A DNA stretch of 35,904 bases, from the IMG/VR virus record IMGVR_UViG_3300017783_000085, positions 1-35,904 of that record; one strand, given 5' to 3'. Position numbers and translations under genes: made by a program. Under the pieces are notes generated by a model. The model was given only the letters and a program-made list of their open reading frames with translations. It searched no databases and was not told the origin of the DNA. Positions 16,077-22,122 of the stretch are shown piece after piece (the stretch's first letter is position 1; the number at the start of each line of letters is the position of its first letter). The DNA comes from a virus.

Positions 16077-16555
16077 GTGCCTTTATTAATTAAATATAAT
16101 CGCATCTTCCCAAATATCAGGTATGAATAGTTTTAACAAATAGCGCCAAATAGCGCCAAAATCAAGCATACATACATTCAAAAAAAATAATTAAAGCGCC
16201 TTAAAAGCCATTTTAAGAAGCCGTTTTTTTCCGATTTGGGTAAAATTTCCATTGATCCGCAATTAATGCAATAAATTAAAAATCGTGCGGCAACATTAAA
16301 AAAAATAAATTAAAGAAGGTTATCACGGGATGTTACAACGTTGTAAAAAAATCTTGCAGATCATGCGGGGTCATGCAAAAAAAAATTTTCACGTTGCAAA
16401 CAATCATCTATTTTGTACATAAAAAAACACTAAGCAGCCACTTTTTTTAAATTTTTTAAAAAGTTATATTCGATTGTAGACTTTTTTATAAAAAGAATAT
16501 TTCTAATTAATAAAACTATATATATTGATTAAATATTAAAAAACTATCTTTTGTA
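16077..16555. other. AT-rich non-coding region, possible replication origin
   Basis: No gene is visible. The stretch contains a tandem 10-bp repeat TAGCGCCAAA (16141-16160), an inverted repeat CTTAAAA-gcca-TTTTAAG (16200-16217), a perfect 14-bp palindrome TTACAACGTTGTAA (16333-16346), a direct repeat of TCATGC about ten bases apart (near 16361-16376) and then about 130 bp of nearly pure A/T including CTTTTTTATAAAAAG. Short repeats beside an easily melted segment at a switch point of transcription units would suit an origin or an operator cluster. This is inference from architecture. Confidence 0.4.
16333..16346. promoter_or_regulatory. Perfect 14-bp palindrome, candidate operator
   Basis: TTACAACGTTGTAA is self-complementary over all 14 bases. 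Such a dyad is the size expected for a dimeric HTH or RHH binding site, and both kinds of regulator are encoded downstream. No second copy was noticed in the window. Confidence 0.4.
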
Positions 16556-16584
16556 TTGACTTTGATCCCCCCCCTTACTATTAT
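16556..16584 (+). promoter_or_regulatory. Strong early promoter with C8 tract in the spacer
   Basis: TTGACT (16556-16561) and TATTAT (16579-16584) are separated by exactly 17 bp. Each hexamer has five of six consensus bases. The spacer includes eight consecutive C (16567-16574), striking in such AT-rich DNA. It is well placed to drive the small-gene early operon. Two more promoters at 19141 and 20170 share the spacing and the C run. Confidence 0.8.
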
Positions 16585-16590
16585 TGTACT

Positions 16591-16796
16591 ATGAACAAAT
16601 ATCTTAATGAAGAATAAAAATACAAATTATATTATTAGTTCGGACTTAAACGTGGAAAGCCGATTAAATAATTCCACTCTTAATAAGATGAACAAAGCTA
16701 ATAATTATTATAGTGTGTGGCAATGATACAAGAAAAAGTGAGAAGGGCGTTATTGTGATCCCTAACCACACATTATTCAAAAAAAAGGGGTGCGAT
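16591..16796 (+). other. Structured 5' leader of the first early operon
   Basis: About 200 bases lie between the promoter and the first well-supported start. A long-range stem pairs TGTGTGG (16714-16720) with CCACACA (16766-16772), enclosing 45 bases that include CAAT/ATTG pairing directly inside it. Two tiny overlapping ORFs, ending ...YYSVWQ and reading MIQEKVRRALL, run through it and could be leader peptides. A further ATG at 16713 is in frame with the first gene but lies inside this structure. Confidence 0.4.
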
Positions 16797-17081
16797 ATGA
16801 TTGAGGTTAAGTTGCAAGAAATTCAAGATGTAATAACAAATACTAATGGTAAAATATTTAGCGCTAGGTTTATTAAGAAGGACGGGCAAGAGAGAGATAT
16901 TTTATGTAGGCTTGGTGTTAAGTCTTATATTAAGGGAACGGGTAAACCTTCGTTCGCATTAAACAAAGACAATCCATACCAATTAGTGTTTGATCTACAG
17001 AAAAAACAATATAGAGTTATAAATATGGACACTCTAATACAGGTTAAGTTTAATAAAAAAACATATAAGGCGGTGTTATAA
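16797..17081 (+). CDS. DUF2693/SH3 beta-barrel-like early protein
   Basis: A 94-residue protein from the start at 16797, which has an AAAAGGGG site in front; an upstream in-frame ATG at 16713 lacks one. The sequence MIEVKLQEIQDVI..TNGKIFSARFIKKDGQERDILCRLGVKSYIKG, then LVFDLQKKQYRVINMDTLIQVKFNKKTY, is the pattern of a small protein common in phages and mobile elements, especially of Bacteroidota (DUF2693, described as SH3-like). Its role is unknown. It is the first gene of a tightly overlapping early operon. Confidence 0.75.
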   Translation: MIEVKLQEIQDVITNTNGKIFSARFIKKDGQERDILCRLGVKSYIKGTGKPSFALNKDNPYQLVFDLQKKQYRVINMDTLIQVKFNKKTYKAVL

Positions 17082-17278
17082 TGAGTAATAATGAAATAAC
17101 TCTAATAGTAAAAGATTGGGTAGAAAAAACTAAATTTCCCTATGGTTGGGAAAATGGGTTTTTGACTACTTGTAGTGAGTGTGAAAATCACTTGGAGAAT
17201 AAAGAAGAAAATATAAAGCCACTAATAGAAAACTATTTATTATGGGGAAACTGGGAGGACTGGAAAAATGAAAGATAA
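17081..17278 (+). CDS. Small early protein, unknown
   Basis: A 65-residue acidic protein, MSNNEITLIVKDWVEKTKFPYG, with Trp-rich ends (YLLWGNWEDWKNER) and a single CSEC-like Cys pair near residues 32-35. It is coupled to both neighbours: its ATG overlaps the previous stop and its end overlaps the next start by 11 bases. No family recognised. Confidence 0.6.
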   Translation: MSNNEITLIVKDWVEKTKFPYGWENGFLTTCSECENHLENKEENIKPLIENYLLWGNWEDWKNER

Positions 17279-17420
17279 AGAAATGATTTCTATTATTAAA
17301 AACAAAAAAATAGATAAATGCACTAAAGATGAAAAAAGACAAATTATGAACTTTGCATTTGGGGAGGAATTTATGAATCTCCCTTTACATAAAAAAGGTA
17401 AACTAGGAAGGGAGTTATAA
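17268..17420 (+). CDS. Small early protein, unknown
   Basis: A 50-residue ORF, MKDKEMISIIKNKKIDKCTK, ending PLHKKGKLGREL. It starts inside the preceding gene after a GGGAGG-like site and its stop overlaps the next ATG by one base. Basic, helical, no family recognised. The tight packing supports it as real. Confidence 0.55.
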   Translation: MKDKEMISIIKNKKIDKCTKDEKRQIMNFAFGEEFMNLPLHKKGKLGREL

Positions 17421-17788
17421 TGGATAACAAGGATAAGATTAATTCGGCAATAAGATTTTTAAAGGTACAACAACCTCCAATAGCGGAAATTCAATATGTG
17501 CATACACTAAAAGACTCCCCCGATGTAGGTGTGGGGGATTTAGTTTTGTATGATTATATGTCAAGCACGCATCTAACTTTAGTTCAATTATTTGCTAGCG
17601 CTAAAGATAGTGGTTGGGTTTATAATAAAAACATACAAGAGGTTTCAGATGCTTTTACAGATGCAGAATACTCTTTAAAGGCGATAAAGATTCAAAGAGA
17701 GATCAAGAAACTAATGGAAGAGTTAAAGTTGTTGGGTTATAAGTATGACGATAACGAAGAAATATATTCAATAAGGAGGGAAGGGTAA
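17420..17788 (+). CDS. Early protein of unknown function
   Basis: A 122-residue protein, MDNKDKINSAIRFLKVQQPPI, with a beta-rich middle (VGVGDLVLYDYMSSTHL) and a C-terminal coiled helix (QREIKKLMEELKLLGYKYDD). Preceded by GAAGGGAG and coupled to both neighbours. I recognise no family. The segment coding for DSPDVGVGD contains a CCCCC/GGGGG inverted repeat (17516-17538). Confidence 0.6.
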   Translation: MDNKDKINSAIRFLKVQQPPIAEIQYVHTLKDSPDVGVGDLVLYDYMSSTHLTLVQLFASAKDSGWVYNKNIQEVSDAFTDAEYSLKAIKIQREIKKLMEELKLLGYKYDDNEEIYSIRREG

Positions 17789-18015
17789 TGGGTAAAATGA
17801 GTGAGTTAGATAGACAAAGACGTGAATTACTTGAGGTATGTAGAGAAGTAGAAGTGGAGGAGATTGTAAAACAAAGAGAGATAGCTGAATATGTAAGTAC
17901 TTGTTGTAATGCGAGCGCCTTCGGTAATAGCTTTATAGAAGAGGAACTTACCGGTATATGCAATAAATGTTACGACGGAGCAAACTTTGAAGATTTATAT
18001 GAAGAGGAGGGGTAA
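17788..18015 (+). CDS. Small zinc-ribbon-like early protein
   Basis: A 75-residue, acidic protein. Residues 1-35 form a charged helix. A CCNAS pair (C39, C40) and an ICNKCYD knuckle (C58, C61) make a compact zinc site of a kind often found in small phage proteins. It ends in a very acidic tail EDLYEEEG. Possibly a protein-protein adaptor; function unknown. Confidence 0.65.
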   Translation: MGKMSELDRQRRELLEVCREVEVEEIVKQREIAEYVSTCCNASAFGNSFIEEELTGICNKCYDGANFEDLYEEEG

Positions 18016-18017
18016 AA

Positions 18018-18236
18018 ATGCATCCAACAAATTATCATTTATATTATAACTATAAACTAAAAGAAGATGTTAAAATCGATTACAAAATAATAGTTAGTAA
18101 CACAATCAATTATTACGAATTAGATGTTAAAGTTAAAAATAAGAAAGCTTTAAGTAAAATAATAAATACAATGCTACAAGATTTTTTTCAAGAATATGGT
18201 GTTGTAGCTAGAAATGTAAAAGTAAGGGAGATATAA
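18018..18236 (+). CDS. Small early protein, unknown
   Basis: A 72-residue protein, MHPTNYHLYYNYKLKEDVKID, Tyr/Lys/Val-rich and likely beta then helix. Ribosome site GAGGAGGGG lies in front. It is coupled to the next gene by a one-base stop/start overlap. Not recognised. Confidence 0.6.
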   Translation: MHPTNYHLYYNYKLKEDVKIDYKIIVSNTINYYELDVKVKNKKALSKIINTMLQDFFQEYGVVARNVKVREI

Positions 18237-18433
18237 TGAGCGATTTACTAAAACACCAACAAGCATTACACGAAAACAATGCAAAGTGGAATAAAGTAAT
18301 AAATAAAATAAAAGAACGAGTTATTGGGGAGAATTTTGAACTTTTAGACGAAGTTGATTATATAATAAAAAAAGAATTTGTGCTAAAATCTACATTAGCG
18401 AGGATAAAAAAAGCAGAGAAAAGAGATGACTAA
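18236..18433 (+). CDS. Small helical early protein, unknown
   Basis: A 65-residue, mostly helical protein, MSDLLKHQQALHENNAKW, with a basic C-terminus (LARIKKAEKRDD). Start overlaps the previous stop; its end overlaps the next gene by 8 bases. Not recognised. Confidence 0.6.
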   Translation: MSDLLKHQQALHENNAKWNKVINKIKERVIGENFELLDEVDYIIKKEFVLKSTLARIKKAEKRDD

Positions 18434-18629
18434 AGAAGAAAACATTGAACTACAAAACAAACCATACAACGATATAGTAAAAGAGTTTGATACGAGTTGG
18501 AACGTAAATGTGGAGGGTAAACTTAATCGTAATAATATTATCTTTCATACTAATAAATATCAACGACTTGTGTCAAAACTTAAAAAATATAATGATTTGA
18601 TAACAAAAAAAAGGGGTAAGAATGTATAA
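18426..18629 (+). CDS. Small early protein, unknown
   Basis: A 67-residue protein, MTKEENIELQNKPYNDIVKEF, Asn- and Lys-rich, with a helical basic C-terminal half. It overlaps both neighbours by 8 bases. No family recognised. Confidence 0.6.
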   Translation: MTKEENIELQNKPYNDIVKEFDTSWNVNVEGKLNRNNIIFHTNKYQRLVSKLKKYNDLITKKRGKNV

Positions 18630-18864
18630 AGAGCGAAGTGTTTATCGCGAACTAGCAGACAAAATAGAATCTATTTGCGATCAACACACTAAAGATAAAG
18701 GCAAAATGTTTGCAGAATTAGTTTGCAGCATCAATGTTGAAAATTGGAATCAAAAACAATTTATAACAATAGTCAAAGAGTTTGAAAGGCAGATTTATGG
18801 CGTAGATGGACATACGCTTGAAGAAATTACCTTCCAGATTCACGACGAAACTAGAGAGGGTTAG
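18622..18864 (+). CDS. Early protein, unknown
   Basis: An 80-residue protein, MYKERSVYRELADKIESICDQ, predicted all-helical, acidic C-terminus. It begins after an AAAAGGGG site within the preceding gene. Not recognised. Confidence 0.6.
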   Translation: MYKERSVYRELADKIESICDQHTKDKGKMFAELVCSINVENWNQKQFITIVKEFERQIYGVDGHTLEEITFQIHDETREG

Positions 18865-18866
18865 CA

Positions 18867-18923
18867 ATGGACGTAGATACAATGATCATAGGTGTAATAA
18901 TTTTAATAGCGTATTTTAACTAA
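18867..18923 (+). CDS. Possible 18-residue membrane micro-peptide
   Basis: MDVDTMIIGVIILIAYFN is an 18-codon ORF, mostly hydrophobic, fitting a single membrane span. It fills the gap between two genes, follows GAGAGGG, and its stop codon is the start of the next gene's AAGGAGG site. Size makes it doubtful. Confidence 0.3.
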   Translation: MDVDTMIIGVIILIAYFN

Positions 18924-18932
18924 GGAGGAATA

Positions 18933-19151
18933 ATGTCAAGACACAAACCGAACACAAAAGCAGGTAAAATATTAAACCATTTAGATAGGGTGGGTAGTAT
19001 TACTACTTGGGAAGCAATTAAACTTTATAGAGCTACGAGGCTAAGCGATGTTATATTTAGGCTTAAACAAGATGGTTATATAATAGAGTCAAAAAAAATG
19101 AAAAGTAAGGACGGCGGAACATTTGCTAAGTATATTTTAATTGGTAAATAA
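18933..19151 (+). CDS. Helix-turn-helix protein (HTH_39-like)
   Basis: A 72-residue protein. The whole chain fits a winged helix-turn-helix of the phage HTH_39 type: KAGKILNHLDRVGSITTWEAI, then LYRATRLSDVIFRLKQDGY (recognition helix), then a wing IIESKKM..GGTFAKYIL. It probably regulates early transcription. An AAGGAGG site lies in front. The promoter at 19141 overlaps its last codons. Confidence 0.8.
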   Translation: MSRHKPNTKAGKILNHLDRVGSITTWEAIKLYRATRLSDVIFRLKQDGYIIESKKMKSKDGGTFAKYILIGK

Positions 19152-19169
19152 CCCCCCCTCTGATATAAA
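19141..19169 (+). promoter_or_regulatory. Early promoter with C7 tract in the spacer
   Basis: TTGGTA (19141-19146) and TATAAA (19164-19169), 17 bp apart, with seven consecutive C (19152-19158) in the spacer. Both hexamers are identical to those of the promoter at 20170. The -35 box lies in the end of the HTH gene. It would drive the small gene at 19214, the RHH gene and the ERF gene. Confidence 0.75.
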
Positions 19170-19213
19170 TAATAGTATTTTTATATTTTTTATATTAACT
19201 TTGGTAAGAAACT

Positions 19214-19381
19214 ATGGTAAAAGACAAGATAATCGTTCTAAAGTTTTCTGATGTTGAAGAGTGTAATATGGTAATTCACTCATTAAGAAACTTGCCTAAA
19301 ATATCAAACAACGTCAACACAGAAAAGCTTAATAGTTTAATAGGAACGATTGAGGTAATCAGACATAGCTTAAGTAAATAA
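19214..19381 (+). CDS. Small early protein, unknown
   Basis: A 55-residue ORF, MVKDKIIVLKFSDVEECNMV, then a helix RNLPKI and IGTIEVIRHSLSK. The ribosome site is weak (GGTAAGAA). It lies 45 bases after the promoter at 19141. Composition is protein-like and amphipathic. Not recognised. Confidence 0.5.
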   Translation: MVKDKIIVLKFSDVEECNMVIHSLRNLPKISNNVNTEKLNSLIGTIEVIRHSLSK

Positions 19382-19384
19382 TTA

Positions 19385-19444
19385 TCCCTTGCGCAGACAT
19401 ACCCTTATATACCTCTTGTTTGTTTCATACGTTTGCGCGAGGGA
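19385..19444 (+). repeat. Inverted repeat before the RHH gene
   Basis: TCCCTTGCGCA (19385-19395) pairs with TGCGCGAGGGA (19434-19444) over 11 bp with one G-U pair, enclosing a 38-base loop. No T run follows, so it is not a plain terminator. It may be an operator for the RHH protein encoded at 19467 or an RNA element in its leader. Confidence 0.6.
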
Positions 19445-19466
19445 ATCTTTAACATAAAAAGGAGAA

Positions 19467-19610
19467 ATGATGGAAGATAAAAAGAAAGTAGGAGTGCAGA
19501 TAGAAAAGGCATTGTGGGTAGAATTAAACGCAATAGCTAAAACACAATTTAGAAGCACAACCGCATTAGTAAGAATGATTATTAGTAAATATGTAAAGGA
19601 GAATGGTTAA
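19467..19610 (+). CDS. Ribbon-helix-helix DNA-binding protein
   Basis: A 47-residue protein with the Arc/CopG plan: a beta strand KKVGVQIEKAL, a helix WVELNAIAKTQF and a second helix STTALVRMIISKYVKE. It likely binds DNA as a dimer and may control its own operon through the inverted repeat upstream. Ribosome site AAGGAG; two adjacent ATG codons (19467 and 19470). The stop overlaps the ERF start by one base. Confidence 0.7.
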   Translation: MMEDKKKVGVQIEKALWVELNAIAKTQFRSTTALVRMIISKYVKENG

Positions 19611-20080
19611 TGACAAATCATTATAATTTCAATAGCGAAGAAACTAAACAGATCATAAAGGCATTAATTAAAACTCAATCAGAACTTTCAAACCTAACGA
19701 AAGATACTCAAGCATTTAAATACAAGTATGTGAAGTTAGATAAGTTGGTTGATGCAATTAAAAAACCTTTAAATAAGAATGGTATATTTTTTACACAGAT
19801 GCCAATAGGTGCAGATAATGAAATAGGTGTAAGAACTACTCTTTACCATATAAGTGGAGAATGGATCGCAACGGAGGTGTTATCTCCAATCGCAGAACTA
19901 CAAGGGCAAAACACATATCAAGCAATAGGTAGTGCTATTACTTATTTTAGAAGATATTCTTTGGCTTCTATGCTAGGGTTATGCGACGTAGATGACAACG
20001 ATGCAGCAGGTACACAAACATCGGTTAAAAGTAGGAAGTTTAAAGCCGGACATCAAGGAGATGACGGATTAGACTTTTAG
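19610..20080 (+). CDS. erf: ERF-family single-strand annealing protein
   Basis: A 156-residue protein. Residues 15-130 match the ERF core: ELSNLTKDTQAFKYKYVKLDKLVDAIKKPL, then GIFFTQMP, then GVRTTLYHISGEW, then NTYQAIGSAITYFRRYSLASMLGL ending CDVDDNDA. These recombinases anneal complementary single strands during replication and end joining, and help circularise phage DNA. A short basic C-terminus follows. It belongs with the resolvase-like, SSB-like and metallophosphoesterase genes downstream. Confidence 0.9.
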   Translation: MTNHYNFNSEETKQIIKALIKTQSELSNLTKDTQAFKYKYVKLDKLVDAIKKPLNKNGIFFTQMPIGADNEIGVRTTLYHISGEWIATEVLSPIAELQGQNTYQAIGSAITYFRRYSLASMLGLCDVDDNDAAGTQTSVKSRKFKAGHQGDDGLDF

Positions 20081-20169
20081 CCTTTTATAAATTAGGGGTG
20101 GGGATATTATATAAACAAATTAAAAAGAAGAAAGGAATACTTTTACCTTTAATATTTGTTTGTAAATAC

Positions 20170-20198
20170 TTGGTATGGCTACGCCTCCCCCCTATAAA
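20170..20198 (+). promoter_or_regulatory. Early promoter with C6 tract in the spacer
   Basis: TTGGTA (20170-20175) and TATAAA (20193-20198), 17 bp apart, with six consecutive C (20187-20192) abutting the -10 box. Transcription would begin at about 20205, within or just beside the first arm of the leader stem. It heads the replication block 20324-24793. Confidence 0.75.
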
Positions 20199-20200
20199 CA

Positions 20201-20305
20201 TTAGGCTAGGTGGTTATTTTCCGTATGATATATTAACATAAACAATAACACTAATGCTTAGCCTAAAATTTAATAATGGATATAGCTTACCACGAGAGTA
20301 AGCTA
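20201..20305 (+). other. Structured leader with two hairpins upstream of the replication genes
   Basis: The first stem pairs 20201-20211 (TTAGGCTAGGT) with 20256-20266 (GCTTAGCCTAA) over 11 bp including two wobble pairs. The second is perfect: TAGCTTAC (20283-20290), a seven-base loop and GTAAGCTA (20298-20305), ending a few bases before the AAAGGAG site of the gene at 20324. No T run follows either stem. A role in RNA stability, translational control or as a protein-binding site is possible. Confidence 0.6.
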
Positions 20306-20323
20306 CAAAGAAAGGAGTGAACA

Positions 20324-20605
20324 ATGAAGTTCAAGGTAATAGAATCTAATGATTACGACTATGATGCAAAAGATAAAAATTTTTATTATAGTTGGGATTT
20401 TTACAATCTTATGAGAAAGGTTGGGGAAGATCCAAAAAGAATAACATTTAATCCACTACAGGCTAAAATGCAGTATTGGTATTTACGTTGGCAGCAAGAC
20501 AGGAGGGATAGAATAATACAGAAAGTATTGTCTATTATTATATTTACGCTTGTTCTTATTGCAATTGCTATATTAATACTAGAGGTAATGGGGGTGCAGG
20601 TATGA
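20324..20605 (+). CDS. Membrane-anchored early protein, unknown
   Basis: A 93-residue protein with a soluble, Tyr/Asp-rich N-terminal part (FKVIESNDYDYDAKDKNFYY), a basic region WQQDRRDRIIQK and a C-terminal membrane helix (about 66-88). The tail-anchored layout suggests it acts on the cytoplasmic face of the inner membrane. It overlaps the next gene by 4 bases. Not recognised. Host take-over or exclusion is conceivable. Confidence 0.6.
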   Translation: MKFKVIESNDYDYDAKDKNFYYSWDFYNLMRKVGEDPKRITFNPLQAKMQYWYLRWQQDRRDRIIQKVLSIIIFTLVLIAIAILILEVMGVQV

Positions 20606-20925
20606 GTTTCTTAAAACAATTAGACGTAGACTATGAAAGTAGTGCAAAGTTTTGGGAAAAGTCTGAAGATGAAAGGTATGAGTATTTTAAAAACACTTGT
20701 TTTCAGTATCTTATGTTTATAAAAACAGTTGAATCTTCGTCAGCTGATCCTGATATGAAACAAAACGCATCTATGATATTTGCTAATATTAGTATGCTTA
20801 TAATATATCTAATGACAACAGATGAAGAAAGAGAGAATGAAGTTGATATAAAGTGGATGAACAAGCTACAAGAAGAGTCTGACAATTTTGTATTTGTCAA
20901 TAGCCATCAAACGGCGGACGCATAA
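20602..20925 (+). CDS. Early protein of unknown function
   Basis: A 107-residue acidic, mostly helical protein, MSFLKQLDVDYESSAKFWEK, with a hydrophobic helix (MIFANISMLIIYLM, about 58-72). It is coupled to both neighbours. I see no known motif. Confidence 0.6.
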   Translation: MSFLKQLDVDYESSAKFWEKSEDERYEYFKNTCFQYLMFIKTVESSSADPDMKQNASMIFANISMLIIYLMTTDEERENEVDIKWMNKLQEESDNFVFVNSHQTADA

Positions 20926-21668
20926 TGAGTGGTTGGATTAAGTTACATAGAGATATAAAGCACCATTGGGTTTTCCAGAGAGATGATTATTTTAGGGCTT
21001 GGATATTTCTTATATTGAGAGCAAACCATAAGAACAATAAGGCTCTTTTCTCTGATATTCTTCCTGAGATTGTAGAAATAAAAAGAGGGGAAGTCGTTTC
21101 AAGCCTAAGAAATTTAAGTATTGATCTAAGGTGGACTCCGTCGAAAGTAAGAAGGTTTTTACTAAAGTTACAAAAAGATAATATGATTGTGATTCATAAT
21201 GAAAAAAGATGGACACACCTAACTATCTTAAACTACGACACTTACCAAGATGTGCGAAACACTTTTGAAACAGATGTGAAACAGGTGCGAAACACCGGCG
21301 AAAACAATATAAGAATGAAGAAGAAAGTAAAGAATGAAAAGAAAAGTATTTCACAAAAAGATCAATTAATTTTAATTAGAAAAGATTTTAACAAAATACA
21401 AAAAGACTTTCCAAACGTTCCTATTGAATTAGAATATGCAAGAATGAAGGATTGGTTGTTAGCTACGGGTAAGAAATATAAGAACTATAGAGCCTTTTTT
21501 AATAACTGGTTGCGCAAGTCTAATGAATCAAGAACTAACGACAATGAAGATAAAATATTATACACCTATACGTGCGGTGCTTGTAATAAGTCTAAAGACA
21601 AAAGCGAGTACAAGGACTTATATATAGTGTGTTGTGATGAACCAATGATACCAACAATAATAAAATAG
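20925..21668 (+). CDS. Replication initiator-like protein with winged HTH and zinc ribbon
   Basis: A 247-residue protein. Residues 1-110 have the layout of phage replisome organisers: SGWIKLHRDIKHHWVFQRDDYFRAWIFLILRANH, then VEIKRGEVVSSLRNLSIDLRWTPSKVRRFLLKLQKDNMI and the wing. The middle (about 140-200) resembles a DnaD-like or primosome-linking segment (ARMKDWLLATGKKYKNYRAFFNNWLRK). The end has a zinc ribbon, CGACNKSK...CCDEP. It would melt or mark the origin and load the host helicase. No phage helicase or polymerase is present, so the host replisome is probably used. Confidence 0.75.
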   Translation: MSGWIKLHRDIKHHWVFQRDDYFRAWIFLILRANHKNNKALFSDILPEIVEIKRGEVVSSLRNLSIDLRWTPSKVRRFLLKLQKDNMIVIHNEKRWTHLTILNYDTYQDVRNTFETDVKQVRNTGENNIRMKKKVKNEKKSISQKDQLILIRKDFNKIQKDFPNVPIELEYARMKDWLLATGKKYKNYRAFFNNWLRKSNESRTNDNEDKILYTYTCGACNKSKDKSEYKDLYIVCCDEPMIPTIIK

Positions 21669-21681
21669 AAAGGATAAGAAT

Positions 21682-22122
21682 ATGCCGTTAAATGCAAGAG
21701 ATAAAGGAAATAGAGGAGAGCGAGAAGTCGCTAAAACTATCAATAGATACTTGGGAACTAATTGCCGGCGCACTCCCTTGTCGGGAGGACTTTCTATTAA
21801 AGGGGATATAATAGATATTAATCCCGATTCTATTGCATCTCAATATCATTTTGAGATAAAAAACACTAAAAAGCTAAGTATTCCTATGTGGTGGAAACAA
21901 ATTTACTCTGATTGTGGAAAAAAAATACCCGTGAATATATTTAAAATGAATGCTAAGTTCTATACAACCTTAGAACTTAAAGACTGGCTAAGCGGTTTGG
22001 CTGAAACACAAGAACTACAAGAGAGTAATGCTGGTTTGGAGGCTTTATTGGAAGAAGAAAAAAAATCTAACAAAATTCTATCTGATAGGATCGAAGAGTT
22101 AGAAAGGGAGCTTTATAAATGA
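21682..22122 (+). CDS. Holliday-junction-resolvase-like PD-(D/E)xK nuclease
   Basis: A 146-residue protein. Residues 8-65 contain the resolvase layout: GNRGEREVAKTINRYLG (E13 or E15), RRTPLSGGLSIKGDII (D42) and YHFEIKN (E58, K60). This is the metal-binding core of phage-type Hjc/RecU-like nucleases that resolve branched DNA before packaging. The C-terminal 35 residues form a coiled coil (LEEEKKSNKILSDRIEELEREL) not usual in the minimal family. Overlaps the next gene by 4 bases. Confidence 0.72.
   Translation: MPLNARDKGNRGEREVAKTINRYLGTNCRRTPLSGGLSIKGDIIDINPDSIASQYHFEIKNTKKLSIPMWWKQIYSDCGKKIPVNIFKMNAKFYTTLELKDWLSGLAETQELQESNAGLEALLEEEKKSNKILSDRIEELERELYK

Noticed and set aside
16713-16796. 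A longer N-terminus for the DUF2693-like gene, from an ATG at 16713
   Set aside because: The added residues do not fit the family start; the ATG lies in a structured leader, and 16797 has a good ribosome site.
17516-17538. A CCCCC/GGGGG hairpin inside the 122-residue early gene, considered as a terminator or promoter spacer
   Set aside because: It lies inside a coding region, lacks a T run and lacks flanking promoter boxes, although the C run recalls the early promoters.
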